A stretch of DNA of 13,117 nucleotides from Candidatus Cloacimonadota bacterium (GTDB taxonomy: Bacteria > Cloacimonadota > Cloacimonadia > Cloacimonadales > TCS61), in contig DAOUUD010000028.1 in assembly GCA_030668345.1 (NCBI GenBank), positions 1 to 13,117 of the forward strand, read 5' to 3'. The position numbers were made by a program, and so were the translations under genes. The notes below the pieces were generated by a model, which saw only the letters and a program-made list of their open reading frames with translations, made no database searches and had not been told where the DNA came from. Position 1 is the stretch's first letter, and the number at the start of each line of letters is the position of its first letter. Positions 1 to 8,346 of the stretch are shown here, piece after piece.

Positions 1-1
1 A

Positions 2-991
2 TTTTTTATCACACAATTATTCTGTTTTCAGAACCCCGAAGAAATAAAAAAAAAAATATCCCTGTCATCCCAAGATGTAAAACTAAGTTTATTGAAAGAA
101 TTGGCTTCTTGTTACCCCGAACTGTCTGTTGATGAATGTATTCAATATGGCAATGAAGCATTGGAACTGTCCATACAAGTTAATGATATACAATCAGAAT
201 CGGAAATATTCCTCCTATTAGCTAAGTTGTATAATCAAAAAAAAAACCACGAACGTTCGTCATACTTTTATAGCAAATTCATCACTTTGAAAGACTCACT
301 GTTTTATCTTGAATTCGAACATGAACAACAGCAGATACGAAAGCAGGTATTCTTAAGAAATTCGTTTATGATTGCATTTTTGGTACTTCTTAATATTGCT
401 TTCTTCATTTATATTCGTTATCGTTCCCAGGTAAAAGCACACGGGCAGTTAGAAAACACACATGAACAGTTGATAGAAATTGCACGAACAGATCCGTTAA
501 CCGAAATTTCAAATCGCAGGGATATAATCGAGAAAATAGAATATGAGCAAATTCGTTTTGAAAGAAGTAAAAATCCTTTTGTAATCATAATTGGAGACCT
601 GGATTTTTTTAAATCGATAAACGACAGATACGGTCATGATTGTGGCGATTATGTTCTGAAAGAAATTGCGCAAATAATGCGTTCTACTATAAGAAAGCAG
701 GATATAGTAGGTCGCTGGGGTGGTGAAGAGTTTCTTTTATTACTACCTGAAACACCACTTGAAGGTGGAAAGGTAGCTGCAGAAAAGGTCAGAAAAAAAA
801 TTGAAAGTTCTAATCTAAAATACAATAATGATCTCTTATCGATTACCATAACTTTTGGAGTGAGTGTTTACAATAGTGTTATGGATATTGATGATTGCAT
901 AAAGAAAGCAGATCAAGCACTTTACCGCGGAAAACATAAAGGTAGAAATTGTGTTGTCGCCTTAAAACCAGAAGATATTATTATTGGTTAA
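2..991 (+). CDS. Membrane diguanylate cyclase, TPR-TM-GGDEF (5' end outside window)
   Basis: This protein probably makes cyclic di-GMP from two GTP at the inner membrane. The reading frame is open to the window edge with no ATG, so the start lies to the left. A TTG at 92 is possible but would cut into a helical region. The first codons read FFITQLFCFQ, which looks like the end of a signal peptide. In-window residues 29-103 look like TPR helices (for example YGNEALELS), probably periplasmic. Residues 119-139 form one membrane helix, followed by a short linker. The GGDEF domain spans about 160-323. It has the DPLTEISNRR entry motif, metal-binding D199, the substrate-loop N207-D208, and the signature GGEEF at 240-244, so it should be catalytically competent. 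An RxxD product-inhibition site (RKQD, 231-234) sits exactly five residues before the signature. No EAL domain is present. The sensed signal is unknown. Confidence 0.9.
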   Translation, partial: FFITQLFCFQNPEEIKKKISLSSQDVKLSLLKELASCYPELSVDECIQYGNEALELSIQVNDIQSESEIFLLLAKLYNQKKNHERSSYFYSKFITLKDSLFYLEFEHEQQQIRKQVFLRNSFMIAFLVLLNIAFFIYIRYRSQVKAHGQLENTHEQLIEIARTDPLTEISNRRDIIEKIEYEQIRFERSKNPFVIIIGDLDFFKSINDRYGHDCGDYVLKEIAQIMRSTIRKQDIVGRWGGEEFLLLLPETPLEGGKVAAEKVRKKIESSNLKYNNDLLSITITFGVSVYNSVMDIDDCIKKADQALYRGKHKGRNCVVALKPEDIIIG

Positions 992-1108
992 AAACTGAAG
1001 GATGCATTGTAATCCCGAGTTGTTGATAAAATTATTTACCTGTCAATTAAGAAAGTAGTTAAAAATTCAAATTTAACGTGGTGTGGGTACACTTTCCTGA
1101 GTCTTGTT

Positions 1109-2371
1109 CTATTCAAAGTAGTATATAGCTTTAATGGGATCTATTCTGGAAGCTTTGATAGCAGGATATATTCCTGATATTACTCCTATAAAAACCGAAA
1201 AAGCAATTCCTACCAGTACACCTTCCACCGGCATGGCAAATCTGGATTTGAGAGCCATTGTTAAAGCTTTTATCAGGAAAGATGAAAAAAAGATTCCGAT
1301 AAAAGCACCGATCAGGGCAAGAACAATGGACTCTGCCAGGAAAAGAATGAAAATATCTTTATCGGTAGCACCAATGCTTTTTCTTATACCGATCTCCATC
1401 ATACGTTCATTTATGGAAATAAGTAAGGTGCTGAATAACCCGATCCCCCCTACTATCAAAGAGATAGAAGCAATTGCAGATAATGTGATGTTCCACTTTT
1501 TCATCATCTCATTTATTTCTTCGGTAATCTTGAGAAGCAGTGCCCCCACATCATTGAAAGAAAAATCATGCGCCATTTTATGCTTGGCCAGTAATTTCTG
1601 CCAGGTAGTGGTTTTCATGTTAGCAAATGTTTTATCATTTTCAGCTTGAAGATAAATATAGTCTATTGCATTGTCGGAACGAAGATACCGGGCACCAGTG
1701 GAAAGCGGAATATAAACAGCTTCAAGATCGTTATGGCGTTCCCATTTGTTAAAATTCATTCCGGTCTGGTTTAGTTCGTCTTTGTTCAAAACTCCAATGA
1801 TCTTGTACCTATTACTGCCTATAGTTATAGATTTCTCCAGAGTTTTATCATCTTTAAAATATTTTTCTGCAAAATAATAGCCTACAATGCATACTTTGAT
1901 TGAATTTGATTCTTCAAATTGATTGAAATATCTGCCGGTTTTTAACTTATATGTTTTGCTTAAAAAAAAGTCGTTATTGGTAGCTTTTAAGTGAACGTTT
2001 TCCTGCTTTTCGTTTATGAAAATTTTTTCATAGGAACTGATATAACCATAAATATAACGGGAAAAGACATCGTTTTTCAACATTGTATAATCAGAAAATG
2101 TGATCGGTTTTGCTTCTCTATTGATATAACGGAATCTTAATCTTCTGCTGGAAAAACGTGTTTCACTGCTGGAGGGATAAACGATGATGGAATTATTCCA
2201 GCCCATTTCCTCCATTTTTTCATTTATCATAGACTTAAGACCATAAACGGTTGAAAACATGGTAACCACAGCAAACACACCTATGATGATACCCAGTAAC
2301 GTTAAAAATGATCTTAATTTGTGAGTAAAAATATTTTGAAAACTGCTGCCAATACTTTCAAAAAAGTACAT
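1109..2371 (-). CDS. ABC transporter permease, FtsX/MacB type
   Basis: A 420-residue inner-membrane permease of the MacB/LolCE/FtsX superfamily, which couples ATP hydrolysis in the cytoplasm to transport or mechanical work in the periplasm. The layout is standard: membrane helix 1 at about 21-43 (LTLLGIIIGVFAVV), a MacB-type periplasmic core domain at about 50-290, then helices at about 294-318, 338-365 and 383-403. The family's cytoplasmic loop signature is clear (ERMMEIGIRKSIGAT, 322-336), as is the C-terminal YPAIKASRIDPIKA. The ATG directly follows the topA stop codon with no gap, and a GAGG-type ribosome site lies in the last codons of topA, so translation is probably coupled. No ATP-binding subunit or periplasmic adaptor gene is in the window, and this is the last gene of the minus-strand block. 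The substrate cannot be told from sequence. The membrane-permease call is firm; the MacB versus LolC subtype is not. Confidence 0.9.
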   Translation of the reverse strand: MYFFESIGSSFQNIFTHKLRSFLTLLGIIIGVFAVVTMFSTVYGLKSMINEKMEEMGWNNSIIVYPSSSETRFSSRRLRFRYINREAKPITFSDYTMLKNDVFSRYIYGYISSYEKIFINEKQENVHLKATNNDFFLSKTYKLKTGRYFNQFEESNSIKVCIVGYYFAEKYFKDDKTLEKSITIGSNRYKIIGVLNKDELNQTGMNFNKWERHNDLEAVYIPLSTGARYLRSDNAIDYIYLQAENDKTFANMKTTTWQKLLAKHKMAHDFSFNDVGALLLKITEEINEMMKKWNITLSAIASISLIVGGIGLFSTLLISINERMMEIGIRKSIGATDKDIFILFLAESIVLALIGAFIGIFFSSFLIKALTMALKSRFAMPVEGVLVGIAFSVFIGVISGIYPAIKASRIDPIKAIYYFE

Positions 2372-4588
2372 CTAAAAAACTTCCTCACCGCATTGAGGGC
2401 ATTTTTTAAAACTTTCTTTTGTTTTGGTTTTTCGTTCTTCCAGGTAGTAGTTGCCGCATTTGGGGCAGGATAATGCTACCGGTTTAAAATTAGTAATGTA
2501 TTTACATTCGGGATAGTTTGTGCAGGAGAAGAAATATTTACCCTTTTTATTACGTTTCTCCGTGATCTCACCATCTTTGCATTCGGGGCATTTTATTCCC
2601 AGGGTTAATGGTTTGGTAAATTTGCATTTAGGATAGTTTGAGCAGGCAACGAACTTACCGTATCTTCCTTCTTTAAGAATAAGAGCAGAGCCACATTTTG
2701 GGCATTTCTCTTCCAGTTTTTTTGGTTCAACTATCTTGATCTGACCGTTATCACTGCGAGAAAAACTCTTTATATTTTTGCATTCCGGAAAATTTGAACA
2801 TGCCAGGAATTGCCCGTTCTTTCCCCATTTAATGATCATTTTGCTGCCGCATTTTTCACATTTGATATTAGTATCTTCGCTTATCTTTTCTTTTGCTTCT
2901 TTGTAATTAATATTACCTATCAATTTCTGGATAGAACCGTAATAATCTGAAAGCAGTTTCTGCCTATCCACTTCGCCATATTCAATCTTATCGAGACTGT
3001 TTTCCATGTTGGCAGTGAATTGTACATTGAAGAACTCATCGAAATTGGAAATGAGAAATTTATAAACTGTCATTCCCAATTTAGTAGGATGAAATATCCT
3101 GGCTTTTAATTCAACGTATTTTCTTGACCGGATTGTGTTGGTAATAGTAGCATAAGTAGAAGGTCTGCCGATACCTTTTGATTCGAGTTCTTTGATAAGA
3201 GTCGCTTCGGTAAATCTTGACGGTGGTTTTGTGAATAATTGTATCCCTTCTATTTTCTTCAATTGCAATGTATCATCAGTTTTATAACCTTTGTCGATCT
3301 TTTCGCCCAATATAACTTTATAATGCGGATATGCTTCCAGGAAACCTTTCTCAATAATTGTTCCGCCATTAGCTGTGAAATAGGCTTTCCCGATCGATAT
3401 TTCAAGGTTCTTCATATCAACCAGGAGCGGAACCATCTGAGTGCCAATAAATCTTTGCCAGATGAGTGTATAAAGGCGCAATTGGTCTTTTGATAAATAT
3501 TGTCTGATACTTTCCGGAGTGTTGAAAGGATTTGTTGGTCGAATCGCTTCGTGTGCATCCTGTGCTTTATTTTTATTTTTATAAAAACGCGTAGTTGGGT
3601 TAAGCTTACTCTCACCAAAACGTTCCTTGATAAGTTTACAGGCAAAATTGACAGCTTGACTGGAAACTCTGAGAGAGTCAGTTCTCATATAAGTTATCAA
3701 ACCAACTGCTTCTCCCCCCAGGTCTATACCTTCATATAACTGCTGTGCCTGCTGCATGGTCTTTTTGGCAGAAAAATTAAGAAGGTGTGAGGCATCCTGT
3801 TGGAGTGTACTGGTTATAAAGGGAGGCAGGGGATGGTATTTCTTTTGAGTATTGATTAATTTAGAAAGAATAAATTCACCGTCTTTTATGCTATTGAGAA
3901 TTTCTTCTGTTTTTGCTTTGTCTGTGATCCGAATTTTTTCCCCATCCCATTTCTGCAATGTTGCTTTAAATGGGGGAAGATCGTTTTTGTATAACAATGC
4001 TTCTATATTCCAGTATTCCTGGGGTTCAAATTTCAGGATATCTTCTTCTCTATCGCAGATCAACCTCAGGGCAACAGACTGCACTCTGCCGGCACTCAGA
4101 TTTTTAGTGATTATCTTCCACAAAAGCGGACTAATATTATATCCCACTATCCTGTCCAGAATCCTGCGAGCCTGTTGAGATTCCACTTTCTGATCATCGA
4201 TCTTACCAGGATTTTCCATAGCTTGCTGAATGGCATTTCGTGTAATTTCATTGAAAACTATTCTGTGCACAGGTTTATCTTTTATTTCGTCTTTTAAAAC
4301 CTGAACCAGATGCCAGGCAATAGCCTCTCCCTCACGGTCGTGGTCTGAAGCCAGATAAATGCTGTCAGCATTGGAAGCAGCTTTTTTTAAATCCGAAATA
4401 ATTTTCTTTTTACCTGGGTCAATAACATATTCTGCTGTGAAATTGTTCTTAACATCCACACCAAAGCTTTTTGTGGGTAGATCGCGAACATGACCCATTG
4501 AAGCTTTGATGTCATACTTGTTATATAGAAACTTGCCAATAGTTTTTGCTTTGGCAGGAGATTCTACAATTATTAATCCTTTTCCCAT
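2372..4588 (-). CDS. topA: DNA topoisomerase I (type IA)
   Basis: This enzyme relaxes negative supercoils by passing strands through a transient single-strand break, with a 5'-phosphotyrosine link. The start chosen is the ATG at 4588 (MGKGLIIVESPAK), preceded by AGGTG. A GTG at 4594, abutting the smg stop, would add two residues but has no ribosome site of its own. In the 738-residue form the Toprim domain holds E9 and the acidic set D82, D84 and E86 (DHDRE). The catalytic tyrosine is Y300 in ITYMRTDS, with R302 beside it. The helical gate continues to about 570 and includes GIGRPSTYATI. The C-terminus carries four Cys4 zinc-ribbon units: C577/580/597/603, C629/632/649/655, C667/670/689/695 and C708/711/730/733. 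It lies between smg and the permease, nearly gapless on both sides. Confidence 0.98.
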   Translation of the reverse strand: MGKGLIIVESPAKAKTIGKFLYNKYDIKASMGHVRDLPTKSFGVDVKNNFTAEYVIDPGKKKIISDLKKAASNADSIYLASDHDREGEAIAWHLVQVLKDEIKDKPVHRIVFNEITRNAIQQAMENPGKIDDQKVESQQARRILDRIVGYNISPLLWKIITKNLSAGRVQSVALRLICDREEDILKFEPQEYWNIEALLYKNDLPPFKATLQKWDGEKIRITDKAKTEEILNSIKDGEFILSKLINTQKKYHPLPPFITSTLQQDASHLLNFSAKKTMQQAQQLYEGIDLGGEAVGLITYMRTDSLRVSSQAVNFACKLIKERFGESKLNPTTRFYKNKNKAQDAHEAIRPTNPFNTPESIRQYLSKDQLRLYTLIWQRFIGTQMVPLLVDMKNLEISIGKAYFTANGGTIIEKGFLEAYPHYKVILGEKIDKGYKTDDTLQLKKIEGIQLFTKPPSRFTEATLIKELESKGIGRPSTYATITNTIRSRKYVELKARIFHPTKLGMTVYKFLISNFDEFFNVQFTANMENSLDKIEYGEVDRQKLLSDYYGSIQKLIGNINYKEAKEKISEDTNIKCEKCGSKMIIKWGKNGQFLACSNFPECKNIKSFSRSDNGQIKIVEPKKLEEKCPKCGSALILKEGRYGKFVACSNYPKCKFTKPLTLGIKCPECKDGEITEKRNKKGKYFFSCTNYPECKYITNFKPVALSCPKCGNYYLEERKTKTKESFKKCPQCGEEVF

Positions 4589-4594
4589 AATCAC

Positions 4595-5029
4595 CTAATT
4601 AATTTCATCATCAAATTCTATTTCGCTATCCTGAACAAAGAAAGCATCAAGTAGATCTTTAACCGTTACTTCTCCTCTACCGGAAAAGACGATATAATTA
4701 ACGATATCATCCATCATAATCCTATCAATTCTTTTACGCATGAACAGGTTCAACTGCATTGAAAGAGTTATGATGCGCTCAAACATCTGCCTATCTATTG
4801 ATTTCAAGCTCAGAAGATGAACCAGATAGCCAAATGCTTCCGGTGTTAGTGTCCTCTTTTCATCTTCAGACAGAATCCTGTTATAAGCTTTATTCTCTTT
4901 TCCCTGGATCAGTGATTCCAGGAATTTCTTGATCTCAACCTTCGAGAGTCCAAGTTTTTCTAATTTTTCTTTGGATGGTTTGTTAGTTAACATAATATCA
5001 AGAAAATCTTCAATTCCTGTTTGAGACAT
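4595..5029 (-). CDS. smg: Smg family protein (DUF494)
   Basis: A small helical cytoplasmic protein of 144 residues, matching the DUF494/Smg family whose genes often sit next to topA or dprA. The supporting stretch is residues 53-90, where ILSEDEKRTLTPEAFGYL is followed by a helix with IDRQMFERII; this is the family's conserved core. The C-terminal part (about 95-137) looks like the segment that ends Smg proteins, and the tail is acidic. The biochemical role of the family is not established. The ATG at 5029 has a strong AAGGAAGG ribosome site. The stop codon is followed at once by the topA start region, and secA ends 38 bases upstream, so it probably belongs to a secA-smg-topA-permease transcript. 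No membrane segment or catalytic motif is seen. Confidence 0.85.
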   Translation of the reverse strand: MSQTGIEDFLDIMLTNKPSKEKLEKLGLSKVEIKKFLESLIQGKENKAYNRILSEDEKRTLTPEAFGYLVHLLSLKSIDRQMFERIITLSMQLNLFMRKRIDRIMMDDIVNYIVFSGRGEVTVKDLLDAFFVQDSEIEFDDEIN

Positions 5030-5067
5030 TATCCTTCCTTAGATACTTTTTAATATAGAATAAATTC

Positions 5068-8000
5068 TTATACTATTTTACCACAACATTTTTTATATTT
5101 TTTTCCACTGCCACAAGGACAGGGATCATTTCTTCCAATTTTCTCCGAAACTACCCGGGGTTGGATCCTGGGTCTTTCTGCACTGTTCGTAACTACCGAA
5201 GGTACTTTCGGTGCCTTTTGCGGTGCAGCTTTATCGAAGGCAGAACTTGCTTCATGCTGCTGCTTTGCCAACCGCAGAAAATCCTGCATTTGTTCTGGCG
5301 CAACCAGATATGTTGTAAAGACTTTTTTTGCTACACTGCGATTTATATCGGCTACTAGGGTTTGGAAAAGAATATAAGATTCCTTTTTATATTCCATCAG
5401 AGGGTCACGCTGTCCATAAGCACGTAAACCTATTCCATCCTTCAGCAGATCCATTTCATGCAGATGATCGCGCCATAATTCATCCACTACACTAAGCAGA
5501 ACCCGGCGTTCAATCTCACGAAGTTGTTCGGAGGTTAGTTCATCTTCTCTTTGCTGATAGGCTTTTAAAACAAGTTCCTGGAATCTTTCCGTCAGTAATT
5601 CCAGGTCCATTCTATCCAATCTGATATCTTCTTCTTCTATTATCACATTCAGGTTAGTTCTAATCCATTGTACAATTTGTTCCAACTGCCAGTCTTCAGG
5701 GTAAGGGATATCTCCTACTACTTCTTCTACTGTATCTGCAACTGTATCTCTGAGCATTTCGATGATCTCATACTTCAGATCGTAACCCTTGAGAACATTC
5801 CTACGGTAATTATAGATAACTTCCCGCTGCTGGTTCATTACTTCATCATATTTTAAAAGCTGTTTCCTGCTCTCAAAGTTGAAAGATTCAACCCGTTTTT
5901 GTGCGGTTTCCACAGCTTTTGTCATCCAGGGATGAATGATCGCTTCACCCTCTTTCAATCCCATTCTCATCATCATGGGACCAATTCTTTCCGAACCAAA
6001 AAGGCGCATCAGATCGTCTTCCAAAGATAAATAGAACCTGGAAGTACCGGGATCACCCTGACGTCCGCTTCTTCCCCGTAGCTGTCTATCTATACGCCTG
6101 CTTTCATGGCGTTCTGTACCAATAACATGTAAACCGTCCTGCGGCAGGCCAAACGGGTAATCGGGAGTGATCTTCTTATCAATTTTCAGGTATTCTTCTT
6201 TTTGTTTTTCCACTACTGTTTTTCCAAGTTTGATATCAGTTCCACGTCCAGCCATATTTGTAGCAATGGTAACTGCTCCGGGTTGTCCTGCACCCATCAC
6301 TATTTCCGCTTCCTGTTCATGATATTTAGCATTCAATACATTATGGTTAATGTTTCGCCGCCTGAGCATGCGGCTTAATGTTTCCGAAACTTCCACGGAA
6401 ATTGTTCCTACAAGAACCGGTTTTTTCTTTTCGTGCCAGTATTCAATTTCATCCAGAATAGCTTTGTATTTTTCATTTTTTGTTAGATAGATTACATCGT
6501 TATGGTCAATCCTGGAAATGGGTAGATTGGTGGGTATCTCGATTACAGGAAGTTTGTAAATTTCTGAGAACTCGACTTCTTCCGTTACTGCCGTACCGGT
6601 CATCCCAGCCAGCTTCTCATACATTCTGAAATAATTCTGTAGAGTGATGGTAGCGAAAGTTTGAGTGGCTTCTTCAATTTCAACGTTCTCTTTGGCTTCC
6701 AGGGCTTGATGCAGTCCATCGCTGAACCTTCTACCCGGCATCATCCTGCCTGTAAATTGATCCACAATCATTACTTTATTATTAACGACCACATAATCAA
6801 CTTCTTTTTCGAAAAGTGTGTATGAGCGTAGAAGCTGTTTAATATTATGAAGTTTCTCACTTTGATCCATGAATTTGGAAGTTACTTCTTCTTTCTTTTG
6901 AGCTTTCTGTGCTGAGGAAAGATTACTATCTTCATCAACTGCATTCAAGAGGTCGTCAAGCTGCTCCATAATAAAAAGGTCAGATTCTTTCTGAGCAACC
7001 AGGTCATTACCTTTTTCGCTTAATTCCACGCTGTTCTGCTTTTCTTCTACAGTAAAGAAAAGTTCCGCATCTATCTCATGCATTCTTTTATCGCGAAGAT
7101 AATATCCTTCAAAATCGGTAACAAGTTTCTTTAATTCGGCTTGTTTCATGTATTTCATGAATAATTTATTTTTGGGCGCTGCACGCTGAATGAGCAAAAG
7201 CAGACGACCTACAATATCGGAATTCCATTCTTCTTGTTTCAGTTCCTGGTTCACATCCGATAGATACCTGCTTACCAGTCCATTCTGAGTGTTCACAAGT
7301 TTTAAAATTATCGGTCTTAGTTCCGGGAAAAAATTCTTACTTTCCTGCACTGGACCGCTAATTATCAGCGGTGTTCGTGCTTCGTCTATCAGAACACTAT
7401 CCACCTCATCCACGATGGAATATTGCAGTTTTCTTTGAACCAGCCGCTTTTCAGATACAGCCATGTTATCCCGCAGGTAATCGAAACCGAACTCACTATT
7501 TGTGCCATATGTTACATCGCAGTGATATGCTTCCTGTTTTTCTTCGGAAGTCATACCGCCTACATTACAACCTACCTGTAGTCCGTGAAATTCAAAGACA
7601 GGATTCATCCATTCGGCATCACGCTGTGCCAGGTAGTCATTTACTGTAATCAGATGAACACCATGGCCCAGCAATGCATTCAGGAATAGGGGCATAGTAG
7701 CAGCTAATGTTTTGCCTTCACCTGTAGCCATCTCGGTGATCATACCCTGGTGAAGTGCTACAGCGCCGATTAACTGCACATCGAACGGAATCATTTGCCA
7801 GGTTTCTTTATGTCCTCGCACTTCGTATTCGTAGCCAAGAAGTCTGCGGAAGGTCTCTTTAAGGATAGCATAAACTTCCGATAGGAATTCATCAAGAACA
7901 GATTGGTTCTGGCTTTTTAAGGTTTCTGCAATCCTGTCGATTTCGTTCCCAATAGAACTTCTCTTATTTTCATCGGGTTCTATCTGATATTTATACTGTA

Positions 8001-8202
8001 TATCTTCGAGTTCTTTTTCCAGCGAAACAACTTTGCTACGGATATCGTTCTTTATCTCCCGGATCCTTACCCGCAGCTCATCATCGGTTTTGTTCTCAAG
8101 ACCAGAAAAGATCGAGTTTATTTCATCTACAATCGGACTCAGCTTCCGCATCTCACGTTCGTTGCGATTTCCAAATATCTTTTCAGTTAGCGCTTTAAAC
8201 AT
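5068..8202 (-). CDS. secA: Preprotein translocase ATPase SecA
   Basis: SecA is the cytoplasmic and membrane-associated motor that pushes unfolded preproteins through SecYEG. All its landmarks are visible in 1044 residues: Walker A MATGEGKT (158-165), Walker B IVDEVDSVLIDEARTP (263-278), the nucleotide-domain-2 motif NMAGRGTDI (649-657), GTERHESRRIDRQLRGRSGRQGD (695-717), the two-helix finger/scaffold region (roughly 770-960), and a C-terminal SEC-C zinc motif with C1028, C1030, C1039 and C1040. E. coli SecA is 901 residues. The excess lies mainly in a charged insert near 52-100 and in a longer preprotein-crosslinking region (about 285-465), a pattern seen in Bacteroidetes-type SecA. A proline/alanine-rich linker (about 985-1015) precedes the zinc motif. 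The ATG at 8202 has only a weak AAGAG site. It is the first gene of the minus-strand operon. Confidence 0.98.
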   Translation of the reverse strand: MFKALTEKIFGNRNEREMRKLSPIVDEINSIFSGLENKTDDELRVRIREIKNDIRSKVVSLEKELEDIQYKYQIEPDENKRSSIGNEIDRIAETLKSQNQSVLDEFLSEVYAILKETFRRLLGYEYEVRGHKETWQMIPFDVQLIGAVALHQGMITEMATGEGKTLAATMPLFLNALLGHGVHLITVNDYLAQRDAEWMNPVFEFHGLQVGCNVGGMTSEEKQEAYHCDVTYGTNSEFGFDYLRDNMAVSEKRLVQRKLQYSIVDEVDSVLIDEARTPLIISGPVQESKNFFPELRPIILKLVNTQNGLVSRYLSDVNQELKQEEWNSDIVGRLLLLIQRAAPKNKLFMKYMKQAELKKLVTDFEGYYLRDKRMHEIDAELFFTVEEKQNSVELSEKGNDLVAQKESDLFIMEQLDDLLNAVDEDSNLSSAQKAQKKEEVTSKFMDQSEKLHNIKQLLRSYTLFEKEVDYVVVNNKVMIVDQFTGRMMPGRRFSDGLHQALEAKENVEIEEATQTFATITLQNYFRMYEKLAGMTGTAVTEEVEFSEIYKLPVIEIPTNLPISRIDHNDVIYLTKNEKYKAILDEIEYWHEKKKPVLVGTISVEVSETLSRMLRRRNINHNVLNAKYHEQEAEIVMGAGQPGAVTIATNMAGRGTDIKLGKTVVEKQKEEYLKIDKKITPDYPFGLPQDGLHVIGTERHESRRIDRQLRGRSGRQGDPGTSRFYLSLEDDLMRLFGSERIGPMMMRMGLKEGEAIIHPWMTKAVETAQKRVESFNFESRKQLLKYDEVMNQQREVIYNYRRNVLKGYDLKYEIIEMLRDTVADTVEEVVGDIPYPEDWQLEQIVQWIRTNLNVIIEEEDIRLDRMDLELLTERFQELVLKAYQQREDELTSEQLREIERRVLLSVVDELWRDHLHEMDLLKDGIGLRAYGQRDPLMEYKKESYILFQTLVADINRSVAKKVFTTYLVAPEQMQDFLRLAKQQHEASSAFDKAAPQKAPKVPSVVTNSAERPRIQPRVVSEKIGRNDPCPCGSGKKYKKCCGKIV

Positions 8203-8346
8203 TATTATTTCTCTTTATAAATTTGGACAATCCTTTTTAGTGATGTCTGCTTGTCAAACAATTTAGAAAAGCAATTATAAACTTGACGGGAAAATTGGAT
8301 TTTATGATTTCAGTAATTTATACAAAATAAAAAAAGGAGGTAACTC
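8203..8346. promoter_or_regulatory. Divergent promoter region, secA / ComEA-like gene
   Basis: This 144-base AT-rich spacer lies between divergently transcribed genes and must drive both. On the minus strand there is an exact TTGACA box (plus positions 8252-8257) and an exact TATAAT (8274-8279), but they are not correctly spaced to each other, so no single secA promoter can be assigned. On the plus strand, TTGGAT (8295-8300) and TATACA (8319-8324) are 18 bases apart and could form a weak promoter with a very short leader. TTGACG (8283-8288) and TATGAT (8303-8308) are only 14 apart. A perfect AGGAGG occupies 8335-8340 and serves the plus-strand gene. That a regulatory region is here is firm; the boxes are tentative. 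Confidence 0.45.

Noticed and set aside
249..260. Perfect 12-base palindrome ACGAACGTTCGT
   Set aside because: It lies inside the coding part of the GGDEF gene with no regulatory context; most likely chance.
1058..1077. GTTAAA / TTTAAC inverted repeat in the convergent gap between the GGDEF gene and the permease
   Set aside because: A six-base, nearly all A-T stem without a proper U tract; too weak to call a bidirectional terminator, though one would be expected here.
1134..1649. Long plus-strand open frame opposite the permease gene
   Set aside because: It is the antisense shadow of the conserved membrane region of the permease, whose own frame carries clear family motifs.
8304..8330. Short leader peptide (MISVIYTK) ahead of the ComEA-like gene
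   Set aside because: It has no ribosome site and no attenuator-like structure; probably chance.
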